Assembly (NCBI GenBank): GCA_004554385.1
Contig: SFMO01000143.1
Coordinates: 1 to 64,000, forward strand
From: Ruminococcus flavefaciens
GTDB taxonomy: Bacteria > Bacillota > Clostridia > Oscillospirales > Ruminococcaceae
Direction of reading: 5' to 3'
DNA: 64,000 bases
In this document: positions 41,445-49,846 of the stretch, one piece after another
How the letters are laid out: each line of letters opens with the position of its first letter
Numbering within the stretch: position 1 is the stretch's first letter
Notes under the pieces: generated by a model
The model's database searches: none
What the model saw: the letters and a program-made list of their open reading frames with translations, nothing else
What the model was told of the DNA's origin: nothing
Made by a program: the position numbers and the translations under genes

Positions 41445-42440
41445 TTATCTGTCCACAAATCCGACCTTGTGGAATACCTTTGAAACGATCCTTCCTGAGT
41501 ATCTGAGAGCCTTCTGAGCGCCCTCTGTGTAGCACTGCTTGAGGTAAGCCTTGTCAGCGCTGAGTCTTGCAAACTCTGTGCGGATCGGTTCAAGGTGATC
41601 GGCAACAGCCTCGCCTACAGCAAGCTTGAAGTCGCCGTAGCCCTTGCCTGCGAATTCAGCCTCGATAGCCTTGAAGTCCTTGCCTGTTACGCAGGAATAG
41701 ATAGACATAAGGTTGTTGATGCCGTCCTTGCCCTCGCGGAAGCATACCTCAGCCTCGCTGTCGGTGACAGCTCTCTTGAATTTGCGGATGATAGTATCCT
41801 TGTCATCGAGGATAAGGATACAAGCATTGGGATTTTCGTCAGATTTTGACATCTTCTTTGTGGGATCCTGGAGGGACATGATCTTTGCGCCCACATCGAG
41901 TATATACGGCTCGGGCAGTGTGAAGAAGTCGCCATAGCGCTGATTGAAGCGCTGGGCGATATTTCTCGAAAGCTCGAGGTGCTGTTTCTGGTCAACGCCT
42001 ACGGGTACAAGGTCTGCATTATAAGCGAGGATATCCGCAGCCATGAGGGAGGGATATGTGAAAAGACCTGCATTCACGTCGTCGGGGTGCTTCTGGCTCT
42101 TGTCCTTGAACTGAGTCATACGTGAGAGCTCGCCGAACTGAGTATTGCAGCAGAGCACCCAGTTGAGCATAGGGTGAGTCTCTGCATGGCTCTGAATGAA
42201 GAGTATGGACTTCTCGGGATCGATGCCGCATGCCATGAGCAGGGCGTATGAATTCAGAGTGTTCTGTCTCAGCTTTGCAGGCTCCTGCTTTACTGTGATA
42301 GCATGCATATCTGCGACGCAGTAGATACAGTTGAACTTATCCTGCAGCGGAGCCCAGTTGCGAACAGCGCCGATGTAGTTTCCGAGAGTAAATGTGCCTG
42401 TAGGCTGGATTGCGCTGAATATCAGCTTTTTATCGTCCAT
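41445..42440 (-). CDS. trpS: Tryptophanyl-tRNA synthetase
   Basis: Class I synthetase charging tRNA-Trp. IQPTGTFTLGNYIGA carries the HIGH-type motif (TLGN), YPSLMAADILAYNADLVPVGVDQKQHLELSR is the tryptophan pocket region, and KMSKSDEN is the KMSKS loop. The length of 331 residues is typical. It lies 11 bases after an unknown gene on the same strand. No T-box leader is seen. Confidence 0.96.
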   Translation of the reverse strand: MDDKKLIFSAIQPTGTFTLGNYIGAVRNWAPLQDKFNCIYCVADMHAITVKQEPAKLRQNTLNSYALLMACGIDPEKSILFIQSHAETHPMLNWVLCCNTQFGELSRMTQFKDKSQKHPDDVNAGLFTYPSLMAADILAYNADLVPVGVDQKQHLELSRNIAQRFNQRYGDFFTLPEPYILDVGAKIMSLQDPTKKMSKSDENPNACILILDDKDTIIRKFKRAVTDSEAEVCFREGKDGINNLMSIYSCVTGKDFKAIEAEFAGKGYGDFKLAVGEAVADHLEPIRTEFARLSADKAYLKQCYTEGAQKALRYSGRIVSKVFHKVGFVDR

Positions 42441-42451
42441 TGCGGTACTCC

Positions 42452-42985
42452 TTACTTATTCTGAGCGTTCTTTCTTGCCTCAGCCTCATCTTTGAGCTGA
42501 CAGCTTCTGATCTCGCTGAGAACGCGCTGATAGAGCACATAGAATGTACGGAGCTCCTGCTCCTCCTCAGGGATAAGACCAGCCTTTATCTCAGTCTTGT
42601 AAACTCCGCCCTTTGTGAGGATGAAGATGTTGTTTGTTCTGCCCTTAGGAAGGTCATACTGCTTTGTCTTCTGACATTTTGGAAGGAGCTGACCTGCGTT
42701 TGCAACGAGAGTGTGAGCAGCCTGAACGAGATTTCTGTACTTCTGAGAAGCGCCTGTGTATTCGCCGCCGTTGTTGAAGTATATATTAGCAGCTCCGTTG
42801 ATGAAGCAAACCATAGTTGTAAGAACATCTGATGACATAGGGATGTCGATAACAACTCCGAAGACTTCGTTTCTCTTCATCTTAGCGAAGTTGCTGAAGT
42901 ACTGAGCAGGGAAGTTGATAGCCTGTCCTCTTGTCATAAGGTATTTCTGTGTGACATTATATCTGTCGGTCATTCTGTTTGGCAT
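42452..42985 (-). CDS. Conserved-looking protein of unknown function
   Basis: The 177 residues have no signal peptide or membrane helix. The central part (FGVVIDIPMSSDVLTTMVCFINGAA...) looks like an alpha/beta domain and the C-terminal third is helical and charged. Codon use and a ribosome site (GAAAGGAT) support expression. Its 11-base distance to trpS suggests co-transcription. I do not recognise the family. Confidence 0.65.
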   Translation of the reverse strand: MPNRMTDRYNVTQKYLMTRGQAINFPAQYFSNFAKMKRNEVFGVVIDIPMSSDVLTTMVCFINGAANIYFNNGGEYTGASQKYRNLVQAAHTLVANAGQLLPKCQKTKQYDLPKGRTNNIFILTKGGVYKTEIKAGLIPEEEQELRTFYVLYQRVLSEIRSCQLKDEAEARKNAQNK

Positions 42986-43016
42986 AATGGATTATCCTTT
43001 CAAAAGTTTTTTATTC

Positions 43017-44210
43017 TCAATCGAGCATTTCTCTTGTCATTCGGGCAAGTATCTCCATGCCCTTCTTTATCTGCTCGTTTGTAGGTGTAGAGTAATTGAG
43101 TCTGAACGAATGGCTTACCTCGTTCTCATCGATGCTGAACGAATTTCCGGGTACTACAGCTATCTTGTACTGCTGTACAGCCTTTTTGCAGAATTCGTTC
43201 ATATCGCAGTTCTCGGGGAGGTCGCACCATACGAAGAGACCACCCTGAGGCTTGGTGTAATTGATCTTCTTAGAGAACTCATTGTCGATGTATCCGCACA
43301 TAAGGTCGCATTTTTCTTTGTATATAGCGCGGAGCTTCTTGAAATGAGCCTCTCTGTCAACAGTTGACATGAATCTGTGGGAAACTACCTGTGCCCACAT
43401 ATTTGAGTGAACGTCGGAAACCTGCTTGCACACCACCATTTTCTGGATGATCGGAGCAGGAGCGGAACAATAGCCTGTTCTGAAGCCTGATGAGATTATC
43501 TTTGAGAATGTGCTTGAGTAGATGACTCTGCCCTCGGTATCGAAGCTCTTTATACAGGGAACGTTCTCGCCTGCAAAGCGAAGCTCGCCGTATGGGTCGT
43601 CCTCTAAGATAATGAAGTCATACTTGCATGCGAGCTCATAAACAGCCTTGCGCTTTGCAAGTGACATTGTCTTTCCTGTAGGATTCTGGAAATTCGGTAT
43701 AACATAGAGAAGCTTGACGTTCTTTTCTGTTTTGAGAGCATTTTCAAGCTTTTCGATGTTGATGCCGTCCTCGTCCATGTCAACTCCCTTGAGGTTGACG
43801 TTGTATGAACGGAAAGCGTTCAGTGAGCCGATAAAGCATGGCGACTCGCAGAGGAGAGTATCTCCCTCATTGAGGAGCACCTTGCATGAGAGCTCGTTAG
43901 CCTGCTGGCCGCCCGAAGTTATGATAAGGTCATCAAATTCCTTATGGAAGCAGCCTTTTTCTGTCATCCAGCCCTTTAAATAGTCGCGGAGAGGAGTATA
44001 TCCCTCTGTCACGCTGTACTGCAAAGCGAGGATAGGATCATCTCTGAGGAGCTCTGCTGATATTTCAGCGATACGCTCTTTAGGGAAGGCTTCTGGAGCG
44101 GGATTGCCTGCTGCGAAGGAGATTACTTCCGGGTCAGCAGTGAATTTCAGTATCTCTCTAATGGCAGAAGCATGGAGCTTGCTTACCTTGTCTGAGAATT
44201 TATAATTCAT
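43017..44210 (-). CDS. PLP-dependent aminotransferase, class I/II (MocR/LysN-like fold, no HTH)
   Basis: The 397 residues carry FAAGNPAPEAFP, ITSGGQQANELSCKVLLNEGD, YVIPNFQNPTGKTMSLAKR, EDDPYGELRF and the PLP-lysine motif STFSKIISSGFRTGY. This resembles 2-aminoadipate/branched-chain-type aminotransferases. The substrate cannot be fixed. The N-terminal HTH domain of MocR regulators is absent. Confidence 0.88.
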   Translation of the reverse strand: MNYKFSDKVSKLHASAIREILKFTADPEVISFAAGNPAPEAFPKERIAEISAELLRDDPILALQYSVTEGYTPLRDYLKGWMTEKGCFHKEFDDLIITSGGQQANELSCKVLLNEGDTLLCESPCFIGSLNAFRSYNVNLKGVDMDEDGINIEKLENALKTEKNVKLLYVIPNFQNPTGKTMSLAKRKAVYELACKYDFIILEDDPYGELRFAGENVPCIKSFDTEGRVIYSSTFSKIISSGFRTGYCSAPAPIIQKMVVCKQVSDVHSNMWAQVVSHRFMSTVDREAHFKKLRAIYKEKCDLMCGYIDNEFSKKINYTKPQGGLFVWCDLPENCDMNEFCKKAVQQYKIAVVPGNSFSIDENEVSHSFRLNYSTPTNEQIKKGMEILARMTREMLD

Positions 44211-44346
44211 GATAAAAACCAGCCTTTCGTGATAACTATAGTAAGACTATCTTACTTATTATAACACATATTTCTGAATTCTGCAACATATATTTTTGTG
44301 AAAAAGTGATTTTTCCATACATTATGTCAAATCGGAGGCGGTCTGG

Positions 44347-45948
44347 CTGAAAAAGCAAAACTTCATAAAGGGCTCGATAATACTGATGTTATCGGCGGCT
44401 GCGGCAAAGCTTCTGGGGGCGGTATTCAAGATCCCCCTTACAAATATTCTCGGCGGAGTGGGCATGAGCTATTTCAGCTGTGCGTACAGTCTTTTCATGC
44501 CTGTGTATGCACTTGCGGTAACGGGGCTAAGCTCTGCGGCGGCAAAGATGACAGCGGAGAGTACAGCGCTTGGAATGTACAGAAATGCGGCAAAGGTGAG
44601 GAAAACCGCCCTCGGACTGTTCTCGGCAGTGGGACTTTGCGGAAGTCTTCTGATATTTCTGCTTGCCAAGCCCTTCAGCACTTACATTATCGGAATGCCC
44701 GAAGCCTCGGCAGCTGTGGCGATGATAGCGCCTGCCGTATTTTTCGGCTGTATAACAGCTGTTGAGAGGGGCTGCTATGAAGGCATGAGCAATATGTACC
44801 CCACGGCATTCTCACAGCTTGTGGAAGGCATGGTAAAGGCAGGGGCAGGGCTTCTGCTGTGCGGCTTTGTCGCGTCACACCCTCGGACGGTACTGAGGCT
44901 ATTTCCCTTTGTGACTGATATACGTGCGGCAGCAGCTGCTGCAGGAATACTCGGCGTTACCCTTTCAACGGCAGGAGCGGCATTGTTTTTCGGTGTAATG
45001 GCTCTTTTCAGGAACAGGGTACGAGGCGGCGAGGAGCATGTTATGAGTGGGAGAGCTATCATTCGCGAGCTGACGGCGACGGCTCTGCCTGTGGGAATAA
45101 GCTCCGTTGTGACTAACCTTACGGCGCTGACAGATATGTGGACTGTCATAGGCTGCATTTCACATTTTGGCTATCCGTCGGCAGTTCCCGAGGGGATAGC
45201 CGCAGATGAGCTTCCGCATTTCATATACGGTTCCTTTGCAGGGATAGCGCTGACAGTCTTCAATCTGGTGCCTTCGGTTACGAATATGCTTGGCAAGGGC
45301 GCACTCACCTGTATTGCTTCTGCGCGGGGGAGCGGTGACATACAGGCTCTTGAGCAGGGAACATTGCAGGCATTGCTTTCGGCTGCGGTCATAGCTGTGC
45401 CTGCGGCGGCAGGGCTCGGAGTACTTTCCCCCGAGGTGCTTGGATTTCTTTATCCCAGACAGTCGGACGAGACGGCAGTATGCGTAAATGCTCTGCGGTA
45501 TCTCATGGCAGGCATGGTCTGCCTGTGTGTATCCTTTCCGCTGTTCAGTATGCTTCAGGCGGTTGGGAAGGCTTCTGCGCCATTAAAGATAATGCTTGCA
45601 GGGACGGGGGTAAAGCTTGCGGGAAATCTTCTGCTCATACCTGTTATGGGCGTTGACGGCGCGGCACTTTCCACAACATTATGCTATGGGCTGATACTTG
45701 CGGCATCACTTCGCGTTTACATAAGGGCTTCGGGAGTAAGGCTTGAATTTGTGCCATTTGGCAAGGTCATCTACGCCGGAGCTATGTGCGGCGGAGCGGC
45801 TTTTCTTGCGGCGGAGGCATTGCGGCGCAGGTCGGCGCCTTATGCGGTGATACTGGGAGTATCGGCGGCTGTGGGGGGAGCTGTCTATATTATCCTTGTA
45901 CTTGCCCTCATAGGCGGCAAAAAAATAAGCAGTAAGCATAACGGATGA
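44347..45948 (+). CDS. SpoVB/MurJ-like polysaccharide flippase, apparent CTG start
   Basis: MATE/MOP-superfamily membrane protein with about 13-14 helices. The family N terminus (KKQxFxKGxxIL, then KLLGAVFKIPLTNILGGVGMSYF) begins at bases 44347-44350. The only start-like codon there is CTG at 44347, with GGAGG (44334-44338) 8 bases upstream. The first ATG (44386) would cut off 13 conserved residues. SpoVB/MurJ relatives translocate lipid-linked wall or polysaccharide precursors. The gene ends inside a long inverted repeat shared with the convergent Rrf2 gene. Confidence 0.85.
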   Translation: MKKQNFIKGSIILMLSAAAAKLLGAVFKIPLTNILGGVGMSYFSCAYSLFMPVYALAVTGLSSAAAKMTAESTALGMYRNAAKVRKTALGLFSAVGLCGSLLIFLLAKPFSTYIIGMPEASAAVAMIAPAVFFGCITAVERGCYEGMSNMYPTAFSQLVEGMVKAGAGLLLCGFVASHPRTVLRLFPFVTDIRAAAAAAGILGVTLSTAGAALFFGVMALFRNRVRGGEEHVMSGRAIIRELTATALPVGISSVVTNLTALTDMWTVIGCISHFGYPSAVPEGIAADELPHFIYGSFAGIALTVFNLVPSVTNMLGKGALTCIASARGSGDIQALEQGTLQALLSAAVIAVPAAAGLGVLSPEVLGFLYPRQSDETAVCVNALRYLMAGMVCLCVSFPLFSMLQAVGKASAPLKIMLAGTGVKLAGNLLLIPVMGVDGAALSTTLCYGLILAASLRVYIRASGVRLEFVPFGKVIYAGAMCGGAAFLAAEALRRRSAPYAVILGVSAAVGGAVYIILVLALIGGKKISSKHNG

Positions 45949-45974
45949 GGTGCCGTAACTGCTTACTGCTTATT
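45924..45974. terminator. Long inverted repeat between convergent flippase and Rrf2 genes
   Basis: AATAAGCAGTAAGC pairs perfectly with GCTTACTGCTTATT (14 bp), with an inner ACGG/CCGT. On the minus strand a T run follows, so it should end the Rrf2 transcript; the flippase stop lies in the loop. Confidence 0.8.
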
Positions 45975-45979
45975 GAGAT

Positions 45980-46417
45980 TCAGATGCAATAGTCTCCGCC
46001 GCTGTCGTCTTTTCTGCGGGCGATAATATCGCTGAGGGTTATGCCGTCAAGGTAATCGGTTATAGTCTTGAAGAGACCTTCCCATATGAACAGGGTAGAG
46101 CAGTCGCCTGCTCTCGGACATTCATTGGGTTCGAATTCAAGGCATGCCACGGGAGCAAGACTGCCCTCTGTAGCTCTGAGAACGTCGCCGACAGTTATTT
46201 CGTCCGCTGTGCCTGAGAGCATATATCCGCCCTTGTTGCCGCGGTTCGTTCTTAAAAGACCTGTTTTGTTGAGCAGGGGAACTATCTGCTCGAGGTATTT
46301 TTTCGATATTCCCTGTCTATCCGCAATATCTTTAAGGGATACATAGCCTTCATCGTGATGCAGTGCGAGGTCGTAAAGCATTCTGAGAGCGTATCTGCCT
46401 TTCGTGGATATTTTCAT
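45980..46417 (-). CDS. Rrf2-family transcription regulator (CymR/IscR type)
   Basis: The 145 residues have the Rrf2 winged helix: MKISTKGRYALRMLYDLALH, YVSLKDIADRQGISKKYLEQIVPLL and GLLRTNRGNKGGYML. Cys residues at CLEFEPNECPRAGDC could hold an Fe-S cluster as in IscR, although CymR proteins sense cysteine through CysK. The same operator-like motif lies in its own promoter and at cysK, which supports a CymR-like role in cysteine metabolism. Confidence 0.9.
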   Translation of the reverse strand: MKISTKGRYALRMLYDLALHHDEGYVSLKDIADRQGISKKYLEQIVPLLNKTGLLRTNRGNKGGYMLSGTADEITVGDVLRATEGSLAPVACLEFEPNECPRAGDCSTLFIWEGLFKTITDYLDGITLSDIIARRKDDSGGDYCI

Positions 46418-46453
46418 TTATACACGTCCTTTCGCGTAGTTCGAATATATATT

Positions 46454-46482
46454 ATTATACCATAGGTTTAGTATGTTTTCAA
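46454..46482 (-). promoter_or_regulatory. Promoter of the Rrf2 gene with embedded operator
   Basis: On the minus strand TTGAAA (46482-46477), a 17-bp spacer and TATAAT (46459-46454). The spacer holds CATACTAAACCTATGG (46460-46475), near-palindromic CATA...TATG, which matches CATACCAAACATATAGG at cysK. Autoregulation is inferred. Confidence 0.65.
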
Positions 46483-46541
46483 GTGGAAATCTCAAAAATG
46501 CCTTATATATTCTGTATATCCGCGTATTTCAGCTGTCAGGC

Positions 46542-46571
46542 TTGACATTGTTATGATAGTTGTGCTATACT
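46542..46571 (+). promoter_or_regulatory. Promoter of the DUF4352-like lipoprotein gene
   Basis: TTGACA (46542-46547), an 18-bp spacer and TATACT (46566-46571). It is divergent from the Rrf2 promoter, 60 bases away. Confidence 0.65.
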
Positions 46572-46673
46572 ATAATATGCAGAAAAATCAGAGAAAACTC
46601 CCGTTCTGACGCTGAGACGGGAGATGCATTTCAAGCCCTTCTGCGGCTTTTGAACAATTCGGAGGATATAACA

Positions 46674-47285
46674 ATGAAAAAAACAGGTTTCTTTGCAGTA
46701 CTTCTTGCAGCAACGATCACAGCAGGTGCTTTTGCAGGCTGTTCAGATAAAAACGAAAGCTCCTTATCAAGACCGCCCCGTACTTCGTCGGAGAGTACAC
46801 AGATGGACCATGATGAGATAGGCTCTAATGTGATAAAGGGAGAGATAGGCAAGGAGGTAACCGAAAACGATACCTCGTTTACTCTTAATTCCGTTATCAG
46901 TGCAAAGAATGATACAGGCGAGCAGTTCATTTACATGGACATAACCCTGAGAAACAGCACTGCCAACGCTTATACTCTCAGCACCCTTAATAACCTTTAT
47001 ATAGAGGTTCCGGGCAGCTCAGGCATCATCACTTCCGATGTCCGTACACAGCTCTATGCGAAGCAGAACTTCAAGGATACCAAGTTCTATGAGGATCCCT
47101 TTGATATTCCCTCAAACGGACAGTTCAGCGGTATTATAGGCGGATTTGCCATAGAAGGCGATGTTAGTGAGTTCACTCTCGGCTTCTATCCTACAGGAGA
47201 TGACCCGAATGCAAAGGGCACTGTTATCAAGTATGATATAACAGCTGCTGATCTTGCAGCTCCGTCAGCTGAGATACTTAAATAA
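46674..47285 (+). CDS. Lipoprotein with DUF4352-like domain
   Basis: ATG at 46674 has GGAGG 7-8 bases upstream. Signal peptide with Cys in AFAGCSD (about residue 21), then a Ser-rich tether and an Ig-like beta domain (about 55-190) with DTSFTLNSVISAKND, FIYMDITLRNSTANAYTL and GGFAIEGDVSEFTLGF, the DUF4352/telokin-like pattern. Probably an extracellular binding or sensing domain; function unknown. Confidence 0.75.
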   Translation: MKKTGFFAVLLAATITAGAFAGCSDKNESSLSRPPRTSSESTQMDHDEIGSNVIKGEIGKEVTENDTSFTLNSVISAKNDTGEQFIYMDITLRNSTANAYTLSTLNNLYIEVPGSSGIITSDVRTQLYAKQNFKDTKFYEDPFDIPSNGQFSGIIGGFAIEGDVSEFTLGFYPTGDDPNAKGTVIKYDITAADLAAPSAEILK

Positions 47286-47293
47286 AGATTTTG

Positions 47294-47322
47294 AGCCCGA
47301 GGCAGAAGCCCCGGGCTTTTTT
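47294..47322 (+). terminator. Terminator of the DUF4352-like gene
   Basis: AGCCCG/CGGGCT with an inner GGC/GCC and six T residues. Confidence 0.8.
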
Positions 47323-47326
47323 AGTG

Positions 47327-47352
47327 AAAAGCCGCTGCGATTAGCAGCGGCC
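47327..47352 (-). terminator. Terminator of cysK
   Basis: GCCGCTGC/GCAGCGGC around GATTA, followed on the minus strand by TTTT. Confidence 0.75.
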
Positions 47353-47380
47353 TCAGAGATGTATATGGTAAAATAAGGTA

Positions 47381-48307
47381 TTATTCAAACATAGGAGTAG
47401 AGAGGTAGCGCTCACCTGTATCAGGGAGAAGTGCCACAATAGTCTTGCCCTTGTTCTCGGGACGCTTAGCAAGCTGGATAGCAGCCCAGACTGCCGCACC
47501 TGAGGAAATGCCCACAAGTACGCCCTCTGTTCTTGCGATAGCTCTGCCTGTTTCAAATGCATCCTCGTTGGAAACGGGGATTATCTCATCATAGATATTT
47601 GTATTGAGAGTTTCGGGAACGAAGCCTGCTCCTATACCCTGTATCTTGTGAGGACCTGCTGTGCCCTCGGAGAGAACAGGGGAGCTCTTTGGCTCAACGG
47701 CAACTACCTTTACATCGGGATTCTTTGATTTGAGGTATGCGCCTGTACCGCTGACAGTACCGCCTGTACCTACACCTGCAACGAATATATCCACCTTTCC
47801 GTCGGTATCGTCCCATATCTCAACGCCTGTGGTCTTTTCGTGGATAGCAGGGTTTGCAGGGTTTGTGAACTGCGAAGGGATAAAGCTGTTTGGTATCTCC
47901 TGAGCAAGCTCGTCAGCTTTTGCGATAGCGCCCTTCATGCCCTTTGAGCCGTCTGTGAGCACAAGCTCTGCACCATAAGCCTTCATAAGGTTGCGGCGCT
48001 CGATGCTCATGGTCTCAGGCATAGTGATGATAAGTCTGTAGCCTCTTGAAGCTGCCACAGAAGCAAGACCGATACCTGTGTTTCCGCTGGTAGGCTCGAT
48101 TATAACACTGCCCTCCTTGAGAAGTCCCTTAGCCTCGGCGTCATCAATCATAGCCTTTGCGATCCTGTCTTTTACGCTTCCTGCGGGATTGAAGTATTCA
48201 AGCTTTGCAAGAACGGTTGCGCCAAGCTCGTGGGCGTTTTCGAGGTTTACAAGCTCCAGAAGCGGAGTTCCGCCGATAAGGTCTGTTATCTTCTTATAAG
48301 TTTTCAT
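47381..48307 (-). CDS. cysK: Cysteine synthase A (O-acetylserine sulfhydrylase)
   Basis: PLP enzyme making cysteine from O-acetylserine and sulfide. The 308 residues show IGGTPLLEL, the PLP lysine in [12 protein letters not shown] (about residues 39-50), [30 protein letters not shown] and GISSGAA. GGAGATCAA precedes the ATG. The promoter region carries a motif also found at the neighbouring Rrf2 gene. Confidence 0.96.
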   Translation of the reverse strand: MKTYKKITDLIGGTPLLELVNLENAHELGATVLAKLEYFNPAGSVKDRIAKAMIDDAEAKGLLKEGSVIIEPTSGNTGIGLASVAASRGYRLIITMPETMSIERRNLMKAYGAELVLTDGSKGMKGAIAKADELAQEIPNSFIPSQFTNPANPAIHEKTTGVEIWDDTDGKVDIFVAGVGTGGTVSGTGAYLKSKNPDVKVVAVEPKSSPVLSEGTAGPHKIQGIGAGFVPETLNTNIYDEIIPVSNEDAFETGRAIARTEGVLVGISSGAAVWAAIQLAKRPENKGKTIVALLPDTGERYLSTPMFE

Positions 48308-48435
48308 AAAAATTGATCTCCTTTACATAGTTATTGATAAAAAGTACGTGCCTGTGGAAAAATGACCAGCGTCAACATCGTCTGAGAATTGATATGAACA
48401 TGGTATAGCACCTCTTGAATATTTTTTCTATATCA

Positions 48436-48486
48436 CCTATATGTTTGGTATGTTTATATTATAACAGCAAAATTTACATTTGTCAA
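48436..48486 (-). promoter_or_regulatory. cysK promoter with Rrf2-type operator
   Basis: On the minus strand TTGACA (48486-48481), a 17-bp spacer and TATAAT (48463-48458). Just downstream, over the likely transcription start, lies CATACCAAACATATAGG (48452-48436), matching the Rrf2-gene spacer motif. Binding there should block cysK. Confidence 0.65.
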
Positions 48487-48496
48487 CCCTTTTTTT

Positions 48497-48531
48497 AAAA
48501 AATAAAATCGCGTCCCGTTTTTCGGGACGCG
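48497..48531 (-). terminator. Terminator of the cohesin-like lipoprotein gene
   Basis: CGCGTCCCG/CGGGACGCG with a short loop, followed on the minus strand by a long T-rich run. Confidence 0.9.
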
Positions 48532-48562
48532 AACCTGACTGCGGGGGCTGCCCGCTGCGCTT

Positions 48563-49456
48563 TTAGTTTGGCTTTGAACCTGTCTGAGTTCTCTTTGCAA
48601 ATTCTGAGAATTCGCCTGAAGGATAGATCTCCTTGACTTCCATAGCATTTGAATCGTAGTATACCCATACGAGCATTGCTGCGAGACCGGGATTGTTTTT
48701 GAGGTTGATGTGATATACTACCTCATCGCCGGGCTTTGCGGAAACATTATCACCGTATGCAACGAAGCCGTTTTCAGAAGAAACGTCCTGAGGGTCGATG
48801 CTGCCGCCGACTCTGATCTTACCCTGGATAACCTTGTCGGGAGCAAGTGACTTTCCTGCAACAGTAGCAAAGTCAGGGTTGAAGTTTACAGCGTAATCCT
48901 TCTCTGGGATATTGTCCTTGAGCTTGAATACTACCTCGATGAAGTCGTTGTTGAAGATATAGTCGGTATCCTTTGAGATGTCAAGCCACATACAGTATCT
49001 GCTGTCTGTCTTGCTTGTATAATTTTCAGAGCTGCTTGTATCCTTTGTGACGATCTGAGTAACTACTGCGCCGTTTGCGTCTGTAGCCTTTTCGCCGTTA
49101 GCTTCTGTGACCTCAACTACCTCTGTAGCAGCCTGAGTTGTTGACTTTGTCTGAGGATCAGCTGAATCGAGGTCTACATTGCCATCAGGAGGTGTGATGC
49201 CCTGTGCAGCAAGATCGGCAGGAGAACCTGTCTGGAAAGGTGTTACGACTACAGCACCGCTGGCATTTTCGATGTTTTCAAGGGTGCTGATGTCAGCGCT
49301 ATCCTGCTGTGAAGAGCTGTTTGCTGAATTGCCTGAAGAAGTTTTATTGCTGCCTGTGGAACTTCCTGCTTCCTTCTTTGAGCATGAAGCGGCAGATGTA
49401 ATCGCTACGCATGCAACAGCAGCGAGAGCGATGGCTTTTTTTCTGAAATCAGTCAT
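48563..49456 (-). CDS. Lipoprotein with a truncated cohesin-like C-terminal segment
   Basis: ATG at 49456 (MTDFRKK) has GAAAGGAC 9 bases upstream. Signal peptide with Cys in TSAASCSKK (about residue 25), then a long Ser/Thr/Asn tether (about 27-110). The middle region (about 150-230) is beta-rich. The last 60 residues contain VSAKPGDEVVYHINLKNNPG and AAMLVWVYYDSNAMEV, very like the first strands of a cohesin (GDxVxVxVxxxNNPGxA...YDxxxLEV), but the protein stops about 25 residues later. A terminator follows, so this is probably its natural end. Role unknown. Confidence 0.65.
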   Translation of the reverse strand: MTDFRKKAIALAAVACVAITSAASCSKKEAGSSTGSNKTSSGNSANSSSQQDSADISTLENIENASGAVVVTPFQTGSPADLAAQGITPPDGNVDLDSADPQTKSTTQAATEVVEVTEANGEKATDANGAVVTQIVTKDTSSSENYTSKTDSRYCMWLDISKDTDYIFNNDFIEVVFKLKDNIPEKDYAVNFNPDFATVAGKSLAPDKVIQGKIRVGGSIDPQDVSSENGFVAYGDNVSAKPGDEVVYHINLKNNPGLAAMLVWVYYDSNAMEVKEIYPSGEFSEFAKRTQTGSKPN

Positions 49457-49527
49457 AGTTTTGCGTCCTTTCATATGAAGGTTTTTATTTTTTTACGCAG
49501 AGAATGTACTCTGCTAAGCTTACTCTA

Positions 49528-49556
49528 ATTATACACAAGCGAAAATAATTTGTCAA
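49528..49556 (-). promoter_or_regulatory. Promoter of the cohesin-like lipoprotein gene
   Basis: On the minus strand TTGACA (49556-49551), a 17-bp spacer and TATAAT (49533-49528). Confidence 0.8.
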
Positions 49557-49716
49557 GACAAAGTCGGAATTGTAATCAATTGTTTGACAAAAGGTCACAC
49601 ATCTGCCACGTTAATTTCACCGTTTTGTCATCTTCTTGTACGGTAAAATGTGCTTTTTATCGGCAGAATAATAAAAAAATGCTGACCAGAGGACGCATAT
49701 TAGTAAAAATCATGTA

Positions 49717-49745
49717 TTGCAAATGGCGGATTTACGTGATATAAT
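49717..49745 (+). promoter_or_regulatory. Promoter of the GH5 gene
   Basis: TTGCAA (49717-49722), a 17-bp spacer and TATAAT (49740-49745). The stretch 49557-49716 between the two promoters shows no gene. Confidence 0.7.
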
Positions 49746-49846
49746 TATAATAAGTGTTTATATATTGTCTTTCCGCAGTGGAAAAGGGGGGAAGGACAGG
49801 TTTCTTTTTGGGAATCCGATAAACAATGATGAAAGGACATCTGGCA

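Noticed and set aside
48454..48648. Frameshift hiding the rest of a cohesin in the lipoprotein at 48563
   Set aside because: The downstream DNA in all frames lacks cohesin-like sequence and contains a strong terminator, so a simple frameshift does not explain the short domain.
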